DNA of 64,000 bases from Macrosoma leucophasiata (Eukaryota > Arthropoda > Insecta > Lepidoptera > Hedylidae), in NCBI GenBank assembly GCA_036365455.1, contig JAWQUS010000007.1, positions 24,196,001 to 24,260,000 of the forward strand, in the 5' to 3' direction. The notes beneath the pieces are model-generated. The model saw only the letters and a program-made list of their open reading frames with translations. It ran no database searches and was not told the DNA's origin. Made by a program: the position numbers and the translations under genes. The first letter of the stretch is position 1, and the number at the start of each line of letters is the position of its first letter. Below are positions 11,561 through 22,353 of the stretch, piece after piece.

Positions 11561-11974
11561 TATTATTATTAATTTATATATTCATATGCAAGTGTGAGAC
11601 GGTCTCAAAACAAAATGCCTACATTCAGTATTAAAGATAAACCTTGAATCGTTAATCGCATGAATATTAATGTTACCTTGTTATTAAATTTAAACTTGTG
11701 GCATACGATACGACACTAGACGCAACGTTCTTTTTTTGAATGCGTACGTGACTTTTTTTTTTTTAAACATTTTATGAGTGAACCCAGCCAATTTAGTTGA
11801 CCATTAAAATGGTAATATTGTGGTGCGTGACATATATTTTTTTATGTCGAGAAGTGGAACAAGCATGTATGCGCGATGTCCGTTGCGCGCCCTGAACGTA
11901 TTCTTTACGCGCTTGCTCCGCTTTGAGAACGCTCGCAATCCGGTTGTTTGATAAATGATAAGGCACTAAAAGTA

Positions 11975-12145
11975 GTAACACACGACCGGAGCGGATAGCG
12001 GATTTGGCACGCTCCGAACCAAATCTGGCCGTGTGAGGAGTCCGGCGGACAGAATTATTAGGTATTAATCAAGTCCGATGCGGTCCGCTCGCGCGGATTT
12101 GGTCGGCGGTTTCGGTCTGCCGGACCGAATCCGGTCGTGTGTTAC
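11975..12145. mobile_element. TA-flanked MITE with 16-bp terminal repeats
   Basis: 171 bp beginning GTAACACACGACCGGA and ending TCCGGTCGTGTGTTAC, perfect inverted repeats flanked by TA on each side. The interior is CG-rich (GCGGTCCGCTCGCGCGGATT), unlike the surroundings, and encodes nothing. The TA duplication suggests Tc1/mariner-type mobilisation; a 3-bp duplication cannot be excluded. Confidence 0.75.
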
Positions 12146-12205
12146 TATTACCAGTCTAAACAATTTATATTCATCCATTTCTGCACACGCTAACTATTCT
12201 ATTCT

Positions 12206-12430
12206 AGAACGTGCAAATTGTGGAATGAAGTGTTCCCTCAGTTCCATCTGAGGTGTTCCCTCGGCGCTACAATACAGGGTTTTTCAAAACAGGCGTGACG
12301 AGTCCTTCAGGGCTGGCAGCGCGTTGGCAACTCCCCTGATGTTGCAAATGTTCATAGGCGACGGTAGCCACTTTCCATCAGGTGGCCCGTTTGCATGTCT
12401 GTCAATCCTTTGACATAAAAAAAAATCTTC
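12206..12430 (+). mobile_element. CR1-like LINE 3' end (family L-M), copy 1
   Basis: It shares with 55310-55533 the run ACGTGCAAATTGTGGAA, TGTTCCCTCGGNGCTACAAT, GTCCTTCAGGGCTGGCAGCG, CATCAGGTGGCCCGT and an A-rich end after GACAT. The better copy translates to WNELPSEVFPRCYN, a C-terminal reverse-transcriptase motif of lepidopteran CR1-like LINEs. This copy carries an extra ~20-bp near-duplication around 12228-12260. Confidence 0.75.
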
Positions 12431-12897
12431 AGCGATGTTCGGTTAATATTTAACATATCCAAATCAGTCAATATCTGATAAGTATTCGAAACATAAAGTA
12501 CATAAATAAAGAAACACACATATAAAATATCCCTGCCTTGTTCATCTATCTACGAATTCTTCGAGTGTCGTGAAGAAAACACGTTCAGGATATCCTTGTA
12601 CTAAAAATAAGTGGCAAAACAAAATATCATTGTAAGGTAAGTTACAAAGCTTTAATAATATTTTGTGACTATGGTATGATAATTGGAATATATTGTTCGA
12701 AAATCGATAAAAAAAGCTTACTTCGGTTCAGCGGAATTCGTATACAAATAAAATGTAAAGAACCCGATGTGATTGATTTAATTGGTTCTACCGTGTTCTC
12801 CTTTCACATTTGTTGTCAATATATTTATATTAATTAAATATTATTTATTATAGCAGTTAAAGCACCTTATCCATAGTATCTTCACGCCAAGTCGCTA

Positions 12898-13053
12898 ACG
12901 TGCGTAGGCAGGCCTCCCACAAGATGGACCGACGACCTGGTGAAGGTCGTGGGCAATCGCTGGATGAGGGCAGCCCAGGACCGTTCATTGTGGCAATCTT
13001 TAGGGGAGGCCTTTGTTCAGCAGTGGACGTCTTTTCGCTGAAATGATGATGAT
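12898..13053 (+). mobile_element. RTE-type LINE 3' tail, short
   Basis: It matches the last ~150 bp of the longer copy at 13620: GGCAGGCCTCCCACAAGATG, ACCTGGTGAAGGTCG, CAGCAGTGGACGTCTTTTCG, ending in ATGATGATGA. The encoded fragment RPPTRWTDDLVKV is the C terminus of an RTE endonuclease-reverse transcriptase. It is severely 5'-truncated. Confidence 0.85.
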
Positions 13054-13137
13054 GAAAAAAAATTGGCGCCCACCCCAATTTTTTTTTTCAATGTAATGGA
13101 ATACCTGGGTTCTTATTCACCTGCCCTGAGGAGTGAT

Positions 13138-13167
13138 GAATGTGAAAGAGGCACCTCTTTCACATTC
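13138..13167. repeat. Perfect hairpin, 14-bp arms
   Basis: GAATGTGAAAGAGG, a 2-base loop, then its exact reverse complement. It lies just upstream of the 28-bp tandem repeat. No terminator or structural RNA role is evident. Confidence 0.85.
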
Positions 13168-13176
13168 AAAAAAAGT

Positions 13177-13258
13177 ACCCAGTACTATAGTATAATTATT
13201 AAGCACCCAGTACTATAGTATAATTATTAAGCACCCAGTACTATAGTATAATTATTGT
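13177..13258 (+). repeat. 28-bp tandem repeat, three units
   Basis: Three consecutive, nearly identical units of 28 bp, each with CCCAGTACTATAGTATAATT. Units start at 13177, 13205 and 13233. Minisatellite; no coding role. Confidence 0.95.
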
Positions 13259-13619
13259 TTATTCTCTGGTATAGGTAATGGAAACTGTTATTCTATCTTC
13301 AATTATATGTCTTCATCTATTTTTTTATTGGTAACGCATAATCGTCTTTTTTGGTAGGCTTCTGACACCTTCGATGCTGTAAATTCTGTTAAGAACGAGA
13401 AGGGCTGAGTTGTAGCATCAAACTTTAACAAATTTGCTAAAGTAATCTAAATCATAAAATGAGTTGCACCATTTAATAATTGTTAAATGAAGATAAACCA
13501 TCGCAGCGCTAAAGTTCACGTCAGCGTCAAAGTTATCACTAACGAAGGTGATGATTAACGGAGGTGTATCTTAAAGTTAACCTCAAAATGATCTTTCAGA
13601 TGATAAGGGAATCTGTCAA

Positions 13620-14076
13620 CCCTGATGTCAACTGATGACTTATGGGACGGAAACGTGGTCGCTCACTATGGGCCTTATAAGAAGGCTCAAGGTCACTCAG
13701 AGAGAAATGGAGAGAGCTAGAGAGCTATGCTTGGAGTTTCTCTGCGAGATCGAATGAATGAGAACAGAAATGAGGAGATCCGCATGAGAACCAAAGTTAC
13801 CGACATAGCTCACCGAATAGCGAGACTCAAGTGGCAGTGGGCAGGGCACATAGCTCGACGAACTGACGGCCGTTGGGGCAGAGCAGTTCTCGAGTGGCGA
13901 CCGCGTACCGGAAAGCGAAGCGTGGGCAGGCCTCCCACAAGATGGACCGATGACCTGGTGAAGGTCGCGGGCAATCGCTGGATGAGGGCGGCCCAGGACC
14001 GTTCGTTGTGGCATTCTTTGGGGGAGGCCTTTGTTCAGCAGTGGACGTCTTTTGGCTGAAATTATGATGATGTCAT
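13620..14076 (+). pseudogene. RTE-type LINE reverse transcriptase C-terminal remnant
   Basis: Translation gives TYGTETWSLTMGLIRRLKV in one frame, then after a frameshift near 13725 MLGVSLRDRM, RTKVTDIAHRIARLKWQWAG, HIARRTDGRWGRAVLEWRP, VGRPPTRWTDDLVKVAGNRW and LGEAFVQQWTSFG before a stop. This is the C-terminal third of a lepidopteran RTE endonuclease-reverse transcriptase. It ends in the family's ATGATG tail at 14065-14076. The element is 5'-truncated and frameshifted, so not active. Confidence 0.88.
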
Positions 14077-14195
14077 CTATGCTAAAAATACGCTGGTGCA
14101 ACGCACTCCACAGTAACTCTTAAAGTTAATGATTCTTTTAGCACAGTTAAATTTAGTCTGGTTAGCGTCACGATATTTGTTAGTTAAAGGTTATG

Positions 14196-14495
14196 TTTTT
14201 TTATGTATTGGAAGATTTGGAAGTGGCAAACAAGCATGCAGTTCACATTGATGTTAAGTGATAACTGCAGCCTATAGATACCCACACAAAGACCAAGGTC
14301 AAAATGCAGATGCGTTACCACTCCTGAGGCCTAAGGAGTTATGCCTCTGTTCCGGAAATTACAGGGCCGCATATTACCATCGGACCGGAACACGATAGTG
14401 CTGAAAACTATAATTTAGCGGCAAGTATATTAGGTAATGCTGTGGTGACTACCTGTTGTGGAGCTCCGTCATCGGAGCTCTACCACCAGTAAAAA
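14196..14495 (-). mobile_element. SINE-A, nearly complete, reverse orientation
   Basis: It reads from the poly-T side (GGAAGTGGCAAACAAGCATG) to the 5' end CTACCACCAGTAAAAAT, with all landmarks in order (AAGTGATAACTGCAGCC, CCACTCCTGAGGCCTAAGG, CCGGAACACGATAGTGCTGA, AAGTATATTAGGTAATGC). One local change, CTACCTGTTGTGGAGCTCCG, replaces the usual CCTACGCCCGCGAGCTCCG. Confidence 0.9.
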
Positions 14496-14856
14496 TATAC
14501 ATCTGTTCTACAATAAATGTTGATGTTTCAGTAAAAAGCCTCCCTAGCTCTAATCAGATTCAATCGTCGACTTTTATTCAAATGGGCACATTTAATTCTA
14601 AGAGATTAGAAAAGATATTTCAGCAATGAGTTAGGCAAACCTGGCATTATTTTTAAAATCGACACAAAAAATACGTTCCATGTTCACAATCAAAGGAGAT
14701 TTATTATTTTCAAGGATGATTAAATTCTATGAATTGATCATCAATGAAATGTGATAAGTATCTCTTTGATGCCAGACTATTTAAATATACTTATCGTGGG
14801 TTCTATTTGGTTCTTATAAAAATAAAGTAAAATATAAAGTGTAGGTATCGTGTGAA

Positions 14857-15669
14857 AAATGGAAAGAAAAATTTGATTTCAGGCGAGGCTCGAACTCGCG
14901 ACCTACTGGGAATCTAGTCCAGCCGCTCTTCCAATTGAGCTACTGAAGCCCTGCCCGATTTGTCAAATCTTTCCTTCACATCTATTGCATTGCTTTATGG
15001 TAGCAGCAGCGCCATCTATTACCAACTATGCTAGTTAGGCAACCGATATAATAGACTTTTCAGTTTATTGAATATCGTAAAGAAGTCGCTTTTACCCTTA
15101 ATAATTGTTCCATATTATTTCGCATTAACACATGCTTGTGAAATATATTTTATTTTTAAAGAAAAATGGAAAGAAAAATTTGATTTCAGGCGAGGCTCGA
15201 ACTCGCGACCTACTGGGAATCTAGTCCAGCCGCTCTTCCAATTGAGCTACTGAAGCCCTGCCCGATTTGTCAAATCTTTCCTTCACATCTATTGCATTGC
15301 TTTATGGTAGCAGCAGCGCCATCTATTACCAACTAACTAACAAATAATATGGAACAATTATTAAGGGTAAAAGCGACTTCTTTACGATATTCAATAAACT
15401 GAAAAGTCTATTATATCGGTTGCCTAACTAGCATAGTTGGTAATAGATGGCGCTGCTGCTACCATAAAGCAATGCAATAGATGTGAAGGAAAGATTTGAC
15501 AAATCGGGCAGGACTTCAGTAGCTCAATTGGAAGAGCGGCTGGACTAGATTCCCAGTAGGTCGCGAGTTCGAGCCTCGCCTGAAATCAAATTTTTCTTTC
15601 CATTTTTCTTTAAAAATAAAATATATTTCACAAGCATGTGTTAATGCGAAATAATATGGAACAATTATT
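14857..15669. mobile_element. Tandem plus inverted cluster of tRNA-derived SINE-F
   Basis: Three near-identical ~180-bp SINE-F units: two on the minus strand (14857-15040 and 15163-15340), one on the plus (15425-15605). The two direct copies are 304 bp apart with a shared linker. The segment 14860-15120 recurs inverted at 15342-15602 with one difference noticed by eye. Each unit has a tRNA-like head, then a body with GATTTGACAAATCGGGCAGG and ATAGATGGCGCTGCTGCTAC. The very high similarity implies a recent rearrangement or an assembly artefact. Confidence 0.88.
15511..15587 (+). other. tRNA-like head of SINE-F (Lys-like), not a tRNA gene
   Basis: A-box-like TAGCTCAATTGGAAGAGC and B-box GAGTTCGAGCC are intact. 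The acceptor ends almost pair (six of seven, one of them a wobble pair), and the D-arm resembles tRNA-Lys. The anticodon stem has a mismatch, the loop CTAGATT is not a normal Lys loop, and the sequence runs directly into the SINE body. It also occurs three times here, so it is a SINE promoter. Confidence 0.7.
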
Positions 15670-15757
15670 TATTATTAAGTTTATTCCACTCACTCGATTT
15701 TATATAACTCCTTATTCCTCTTACGCTTTCCTTAACAAAAAGGGAACATATTTAAAT

Positions 15758-15890
15758 TACCATCTAAGGGGAACACGATAGTGCTGAACACTGCCATTTG
15801 GCAGCAGATGGTTTAGGTAATGTGGTGGTGCCTATGCTTCAGACCCTGCGTCAATGCGTGCAGCGTCACACGTAACTCTGCCACCACTTA
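15758..15890 (-). mobile_element. SINE-A 5' fragment, reverse orientation
   Basis: Contains GGGGAACACGATAGTGCTGA, then GGTTTAGGTAATGTGGTGGTG and CTCTGCCACCACTTAACGC. Only the 5' half of the family is present; the region beyond the GTTCCGG core is missing. Confidence 0.75.
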
Positions 15891-15899
15891 ACGCAGTGA

Positions 15900-17541
15900 A
15901 GCAGCTACAAAAAGAGTATATGAATGAATATCTGTATTATTAACCTATTATTTCAATCACTTTTTCATTAAAAGCGATAGTAACGCCGCTCGTTAATCGC
16001 TCATCACTACAACTTCATTTAATTGAGCAAGGAATTAATTAACCGTGTCGTGCTTAGAATGAACCGTAATATATCACAATAAGTTTCAATTTGCCGTGTT
16101 GTGTTACTGCAATTGGTTTTTCCTCAAGACCACAAACGAAGGTGAACTGGGGTGTTGTGCGTCAAACGCACCCTTTCATTGTGACTCACCTGATTTGGAT
16201 CGAGAACGAAGACTTCAATCATTGAAATGTCTGGGAATTCCTTAGTCATTTCAATCGGTCGTTCTCTAGAGTCCAAGAATCACAGCTTCTTATGGCCACA
16301 CGGATGTTTGTTATTCAAAGAAAACTCTTGTATGTGCATCACCACGCCAATTCACCCAGTATTTTGTACAGTAGCTCTATATTCATACTCCGCGACTCGC
16401 AGCGTTAAAATAAAATGAGTTAATAGACCATTAGTTACCCGACCTCATACTACCCAATTTACAATAAAAATATAAGGCTGCAATATATCAATCAAAATAT
16501 CGATCTCAAGTTTCTGGTTTAGTTACTTTTAAAGCCGTCTAAATTACTTAAATTGAAAGCCGTCTCTACTGCGCGTATTCTGGCTGATTTCAAAAAGTTC
16601 TGACATAAAACTGTGTTTTTATAAAGAACACAAAATTAAATCACGCATTTTTTGCCTACCGCCAACTAATTGGCATGCGGTTCACTCACATGGTTTTCGA
16701 AAATAGCTTTTGTCTAGTCCTTGGCATCTGAATATTCTGCCAAATTTCGTCTAAGTCGGTCAATTTTGGATCTCTTTAGTGATATTTAAATATTAACTTA
16801 AATAGATTATCGTCAGACACGAATCTGGAGCCACTGTTGATGTCAGAAATTGCGTTTTATGTATATTTAACTTCGAATACCTGAGTACTTACCTGAAAAT
16901 TTTCATCAGACTCTAGCCTCGCTTAGTACCTACTGGTCTTCTGGGAATAGTGTCGGTTTTTTGGTTTTTTGTCCCGCGACAAAGTGTTTGCGGCGCGCGA
17001 ACGTGAACGCATCTCGCACACTCGCAGTTTTCCGCAGTAGCCTACAAGACATCGTAGGGAAATCGAAAATTTAGACGTGGTCGAAGAAAAGGCAGTTTAG
17101 AAGAAACGTTGACATTATTGTTGTTATTTCGATTCAGTTAATAGTGCAGTTGTCCGATAGTTATTTTGTATAACTCGCACAATACACACATAGTTTGCTT
17201 ATTCTGGCTAATACCTACACAAATTGGCATATATATTAATTAGACTAACAACATAAAAGTGTAACTGTTGACAGTCGTAGTAGTTCGTGTAGCGACAAGG
17301 TGTAGGTCATCGTATAGATATAGAATGTAGCGTCAACGAAGAGTAAAAGGGACAAAGCATTTTATTTTTAAAAACCCACATTCACACGACTATTCTTGTA
17401 TGGGCCACGTTGCGTCTAAAATAAAATGTGTGGGTAGTTTGGTACATAAACAATGTGTAATTCTGTGTAAATGTTTTGTGTTAAGAGTTCTCATTTCATT
17501 TTTTGGAGTGTATCATCAAGTCAATATTGATTGGTCCAGAT
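15900..17541. other. No gene; CpG-rich patch at about 16955-17340
   Basis: Mostly AT-rich. From 16975 the sequence is CG-rich (GCGGCGCGCGAACGTGAACG, CTCGCACACTCGCAG) and then resembles an insect 5' UTR, with TTCAGTTAATAGTGCAG at 17133. There is no open frame beyond a few codons. It could be a promoter or non-coding first exon of a gene outside the window; weak evidence. Confidence 0.25.
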
Positions 17542-17834
17542 CATAGAGCAACGCGGCCCACCGGTCGCGGCGGACCGGAGGGGAGTAGCCATAGCGTGTA
17601 TTACCGATGCAAAACAGTCTGTCATTTTATGCGAGGGGAAATGCGTGCGACACACACGCACACTACAAAAATCGTCTTTTACTACGAAACTCACACCTTG
17701 ACTTTAACAAAATACAGAAACAATTTCTCGCACACATTTAAACATCTAGGCGACAGGTATAGACCCATTTGGGCTTGTCCTTTGACAGAGGGGAAAGCCT
17801 GCATATGGCTAATCCCCTCCGGTGTTGCTCTATG
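17542..17834 (-). mobile_element. hAT-type MITE (family M1), short subtype
   Basis: 293 bp with perfect 8-bp duplication GTCCAGAT (17534-17541 and 17835-17842). Left end CATAGAGCAACGCGGCCCAC, right end CTCCGGTGTTGCTCTATG; the right terminal repeat lacks the GC-rich middle piece. A 156-residue open frame running through it is a by-product of the MITE sequence: several copies give the same translated words (THTHTTKIV, YRNNF), which come from DNA homology and not from a protein. Confidence 0.95.
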
Positions 17835-17842
17835 GTCCAGAT

Positions 17843-18876
17843 TGATCACTTTTGCAGTTTTCTGTAATATTTTTTCATTAATCTCGGTTTTTATTATCAT
17901 ACTCCTAAGAGCTTATCACTCACAAACTGAAGCCGGTTATTGTGCGTACAAAAAAGGTGATTATTATATGTAATTGCTGTTGTTGGGATTGCATAACATA
18001 TAATCCGAAAGGAGAATGATACTATTCCATTACATTTCTGGGCTCAGGTGTTATAAAATTAAGTTTTTTCAAATGACTATAAAATAAATAACTTGAAATA
18101 TGGGCATTTTTTGAATTGCCAGTAATTGAAGTATATACTTATGATCAAGTAAAAGTTGGGTTGGATTGCTAAATTGTTAATTATGTTGCAAAATGTACTG
18201 TGTAATGGGTTAACCAGTAACGATTTTGCAGGCCCAAAATTATCGGTCTCCTTTGAACAGAACATTCTGGATTGAGTTTTACATTACCGGTGAATTCTGT
18301 TTCATATTCATGCGAATAAAGCGGCTCAGCTTTTGCTATTATTGCGTTAAACTTGTTCTAATGTCACACTAAAAATAAATATTCTTGTATCGTAAAAATA
18401 CTATGTTTGGCTGCCTCGTAAAAACCACAAACGTATAAAAAATACCTACCCGTGTTCTGTTTGTTACGAATTGATGAAACTTAAAAAAAAAACCGGTTAA
18501 CTGCGTGTCGGGCAGTAGGATTCCGTAGTTTTAAGGTTTTATTAATGCAATGAATAAAGTAAATTTTTAAATATTTTCTATGGAGTTGTTCAAAATTTTC
18601 GAGTATTACATTTGGTCGACTATTACTCGCCAACTAATGAAGCCAACTAAAGTCGGATAGTTTTCCTTTTGATTTCGTTATATGTAGCTGCTCTACTACT
18701 GCCGTAACGTTTGAATTTCTACATTTAGCTGGTAGAGAGGGCGGACACTTGACTCTAACGAAATTTCGCCAATTCTCGGTAGAGTCAGGTGTCCTGTTGC
18801 CAATTTTTGTTGGATAGGTGGGTTGGTTAAGTGCTAATTTTCGTTGGATAGGTGGGTATGTAGTATTGGTAGGTGG
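17843..18876. other. No gene seen
   Basis: AT-rich sequence without recognisable coding motifs. The reverse frame 18634-18879 contains an internal direct repeat (TTGTTGGATAGGTGGGT / TTCGTTGGATAGGTGGGTA) that makes it look peptide-like, but it has no known domain. Confidence 0.4.
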
Positions 18877-18910
18877 CATTGTTAGGGGTGTGCATGCACA
18901 CCCCTAACAA
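18877..18910. repeat. Perfect 34-nt palindrome without loop
   Basis: ATTGTTAGGGGTGTGCA followed immediately by its exact reverse complement, centred on GCATGC. It lies at the edge of the interspersed repeat at 18911. Confidence 0.95.
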
Positions 18911-19152
18911 TACCATATAGAAAACGAAAAATAAAAAATATCGGCGCGTTACATTTAGTCACTCTAAATAATTTTATTTTTCATCGTTTTATTCTACCAC
19001 GTTGTCGTCGTAATTAAGGTGTATACCTACTTGTGCCAAATTTCAAGTCTCTAGTACTAATAGTTTTTAACTTTTTACGCTAAACCGCGGACGGACAGAC
19101 AGACAGGCATGGCGAAACTATAAGGGTTCCTGGTTTACTACGGAACCCTAAA
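18911..19152 (-). repeat. Interspersed repeat (GGTTCCGTAGT family), reverse orientation
   Basis: The reverse strand begins TAGGGTTCCGTAGTAAACCA, then the PyGTCTGTC-rich stretch, then GGTTTAGCGTAAAAAGTTAA and GAGACTTGAAATTTGGCACA. A second copy in the opposite orientation lies at 40728-40990. A short hairpin (GGGTTCC...GGAACCC) marks the start. Common in lepidopteran genomes; class uncertain. Confidence 0.65.
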
Positions 19153-19695
19153 AGTACTTAGCTTACCCTACGAGTTTAATTAAATAAGGCGTATAAAAAG
19201 TAGGTACACTCGCAAATCACAGTGGGCTTGTTTACAGTTCGTAAACACAATTTTATCCAGTTTCGGTATTTATGAATTCGTTCGTCAATCGCCTAGAATA
19301 ATTTGCAAACAGGCACATTTTGTAACTAAATACAATTTTATTTGCGAAGTTTTAGTTCTTGCTTTGTAAAATATATTTTATATTGAATCTAATAAGAAAT
19401 CTATTCTGAAAGAAATAATTTAAAGTACCTACCTAATAGGTAGTTTTTTTTTGTAGGTACATTTGGGCAACATGGGATTTTTGCCATGGCAGGTATCTAC
19501 ATAATCTGTATTCCAGCATTAAATTACAGTTTTCTGTTGCAATTTATTGCGGAGTCTAGAACTGTCTCTTGAAATGATAAAAAATATTGATATTAATAAG
19601 GTGGGTAAGTTCATTTTTGGGCGTAGAAGTTTTAAGAAACGTTACCTTACGTTTACCTTAAGTTGGTTGTATAATTTTGGTACTTGTTTTATGAG

Positions 19696-19935
19696 TTTAC
19701 TGGTGGTAGAGCGACGAAGCTCGCGAGCGTAAGCACCGGCGCATTACCTAATCTACGGCCTTGTAATATCCGGCTTTCGACGTCGACCCTTAGTCTGTGT
19801 ATCCGGCACAGAGGCATAATGCCTAAGGCCTCAGGGGTGGCAACGCATCTACATTGAAATCTCTGGTTTAATGTTTATGTTTATAGGCTGCAGTAATACT
19901 TACCACCAATGTAAGCCGTATACCTATTTGTTTGT
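19696..19935 (+). mobile_element. Diverged SINE-A
   Basis: Starts TTACTGGTGGTAGAGC, continues GCACCGGCGCATTACCTAAT, lacks the central core, then GGCACAGAGGCATAATGCC, GGGGTGGCAACGCATCTACA and TTTATAGGCTGCAGTAATAC. Many substitutions and a replaced middle suggest an old copy or a related subfamily. Confidence 0.75.
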
Positions 19936-19944
19936 AAGTACTTT

Positions 19945-20212
19945 TTATTTTTTTTATTTATTTTTCCATTACACAATTACATAGTTTGACATATTTCAGT
20001 ATTGAGTCTCCTTTTAAGCAAAATTTGCTTGTATTAGGAGAATCGGCTCTTTTCTATTTACAAACATACATTAACTATTATATTAATTATGAAACATCAG
20101 GCTTATTGGTAGATATTAATCATTAATCACAAATAGATAATAATTACATTAAAATAATAAAAACAATTAACATTATTTAAGTATTTGTGTGTGTGTGTGT
20201 GTGTGTGAATGT
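19945..20212 (-). mobile_element. LINE 3' UTR-like fragment (reverse) with GT microsatellite
   Basis: T-rich start (TTTTATTTATTTTTCCATTAC) and then AT-rich text of the kind found antisense at LINE 3' ends. It ends at a TG run (20184-20208). No protein motif is present, so clade is unknown. A similar T-rich fragment is inserted at 46585. Confidence 0.35.
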
Positions 20213-20765
20213 GTGCGTGTCCGGGCGATGGTGTTATTATGTAGTTTAGAATTATGTGATGTACTTTATAACATAAAAAAATTTAAACATTAAATATTTT
20301 TTTTCTTAGTTAAATTCATCTCTGCGAATAATAAATAAATAATACCAAAATTATAAAAAACTTAGATGATTGGTAAAACGACCTTGTTGTAGTGCTATAG
20401 AAGCCAGGGTTAAGCAAATAAATTCGCGTAAACACATTATTGAGGAAACACAAGAGAATCACCTTGTCGACCTACCGCAACGCGGTAGAATTGTAGATGT
20501 TGATGGTTGATGGTTAGATAGGTCAAGCATACTATTTGTTCAGTTGGTTTAATTTACCATTTAAGTTACATTTCACTACGTTATAAGAGTTTTTTTTATG
20601 GCACAGGTAAATTTTTAGTAGGTAGGCATTTACAACAGCATTAAATCATTTAAATCAATTAAACTACAACAATGCTTTGTTGTTATTTAAAGGCTTCAAT
20701 ATTGCACAGGCAGGGTATGGACCTACAATCTAAAATATATTATGTTGGAATTTTAATTATACGCT

Positions 20766-21070
20766 AACTGCTTCAGTAGCCTAGTGGTAGCAGGCCACTA
20801 CTTCTTCCTGGGTTCGATTCCCAGGTCGGGGCTATTGGAGATAAGAATGTAAAATCCTTTATATCTGGTTCTATTAGGATTTTTATATTTTCTGGAAGTC
20901 TCCCAATAGCTCGGAGTTTGGTAATGTGCCAGGAGGTATCAACAGGCCACCTGTTACATAAGCCACAACTTTACCGGCGAATCGTGGGTGTTTGCATGTA
21001 TGCTTAAATGCCTGCATTTACCTCTGCCTACCCCTTAGAAGATTGCAGGCGTGATGTTACGTTTTTAAAT
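20766..21070 (+). mobile_element. SINE-B, most complete copy
   Basis: The tRNA-like head is visible: A-box-like TAGCCTAGTGGTAGCAGG at 20777 and B-box GGGTTCGATTCCCAGG at 20809. The body ends CCTGCATTTACCTCTGCC, CCCCTTAGAAGATTGCAGGC, GTGATGTTACG and a T/A-rich tail. It lies in the first spacer of the K array. Confidence 0.92.
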
Positions 21071-21639
21071 TTTAGTAGTTTTTATTAGGCACACACATTT
21101 TTTACAGTTACTTACTTACTAATAAAGAGTTCAACTTAATACACAATCTAACCTATTATTAGAGCTTTGAAAACATTATTTCGAACACAATATTGAGGAA
21201 ACACAAGAGAATCACCTTGTCGACCTACCGCAACGCGGTAGAATTGTACATGTTGAAGGTTGATGGTTAGATAGGTCAGGCATACCATTTGTTCAGTTGC
21301 TGTAAATATTTGTCATTTAACTATAATATATGGCTTTTTGTCGTAGATTAGGAGGTATGCACCTGTACTATATTTACAACAGTTTAATGTTGTAATTCAA
21401 TACTTGTATATAGGTTATGAACCTACTTAGGTACTATCTAGAATAACGAATTAACTTATCATTTTTTTTTTCGTTTTGTAATACTTTTATTTTTAATTTT
21501 TATATAACCATCAAAATTAAACGCATCTTTGTTTTTTCTAAAATTTAAATATCTGCTAGGTATTTGTTTGTGAGAATTAAAAAATAAGACAAATAATGTA
21601 TCCGTATATGCATCTCTGCGAATAATGAGTGATAAATTA

Positions 21640-21806
21640 AATGTACGGCCCTGTAATTACCGGCACAGAGGCATAACACCTTAGGCCTCAGGAGTGGCAA
21701 AGCATCTGCATTTTGACCTCTGGTCATTGTGTTTATAGGCTGCAGTCATCACTTAACATCAATGTGAACTGCAAGCTTGTTTGCCACTTTCATAACATAA
21801 AAAAGA
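21640..21806 (+). mobile_element. SINE-A 3' half
   Basis: Starts ATGTACGGCCCTGTAATTAC and runs through AGTGGCAAAGCATCTGCATT to GCTTGTTTGCCACTTTCATA and poly-A; 5'-truncated. It lies in the second K-array spacer, shortly after the monomer landmark CTCTGCGAATAAT. Confidence 0.9.
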
Positions 21807-22353
21807 TGTTGCAATATATTTAATAATTGTATATTGTACCTATACACTTCTATAATTTATTACACAACCATAATTATTGCGAAAGAAGAGTACCTACCTA
21901 CCTAATTTTTACGAATAAATAAATTCGCGTGAACATATTATTCAGGAAACACAAGAGCATCACCTTTTCGACCTGCCGCAACGCGGTAGAATTGTAGATG
22001 TTGATAGTTGATGGTTGATTGCTAGATAGGTCAGGCATTCTATTTGTTCAGTTGGTTTAATTTACCATTTAAGTTACATTTCACTACGTAATAAGAGATT
22101 TTTTATGACACGGGTAGATTTTTAGTAGGTAGGCATTTACAACAGCATTAAATCAATTAAATTACAACAATGCTTTGTTGTTATTTAAAGGCTTGAATAT
22201 TGCTCAGGCTATGGACCTACAATCTAGAATAATTATTATGTTGGAATTTAAATTTTAGGCTTGGGCAAACCAAACGCAGGGCAGTAGCAGCGCTGTTTGA
22301 ACGCGGGCCCGCTCAAGTTGTAATACAAGAAACTCTTTGAACTGCGTCACACT

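Noticed and set aside
13177..13258. CRISPR-like direct repeats
   Set aside because: Three 28-bp units are strictly contiguous with no spacers, and the context is a eukaryotic genome.
14880..14945. Possible tRNA gene on the minus strand
   Set aside because: A- and B-boxes are good but the unit is the head of a repeated SINE (three copies within 0.8 kb and another at 32975), and the anticodon stem is imperfect.
17503..17973. 156-codon open frame on the plus strand
   Set aside because: Most of it is the hAT-type MITE at 17542-17834. The same peptide words appear wherever that MITE occurs (2726, 31643, 35665, 6090), which reflects DNA homology of a non-coding repeat.
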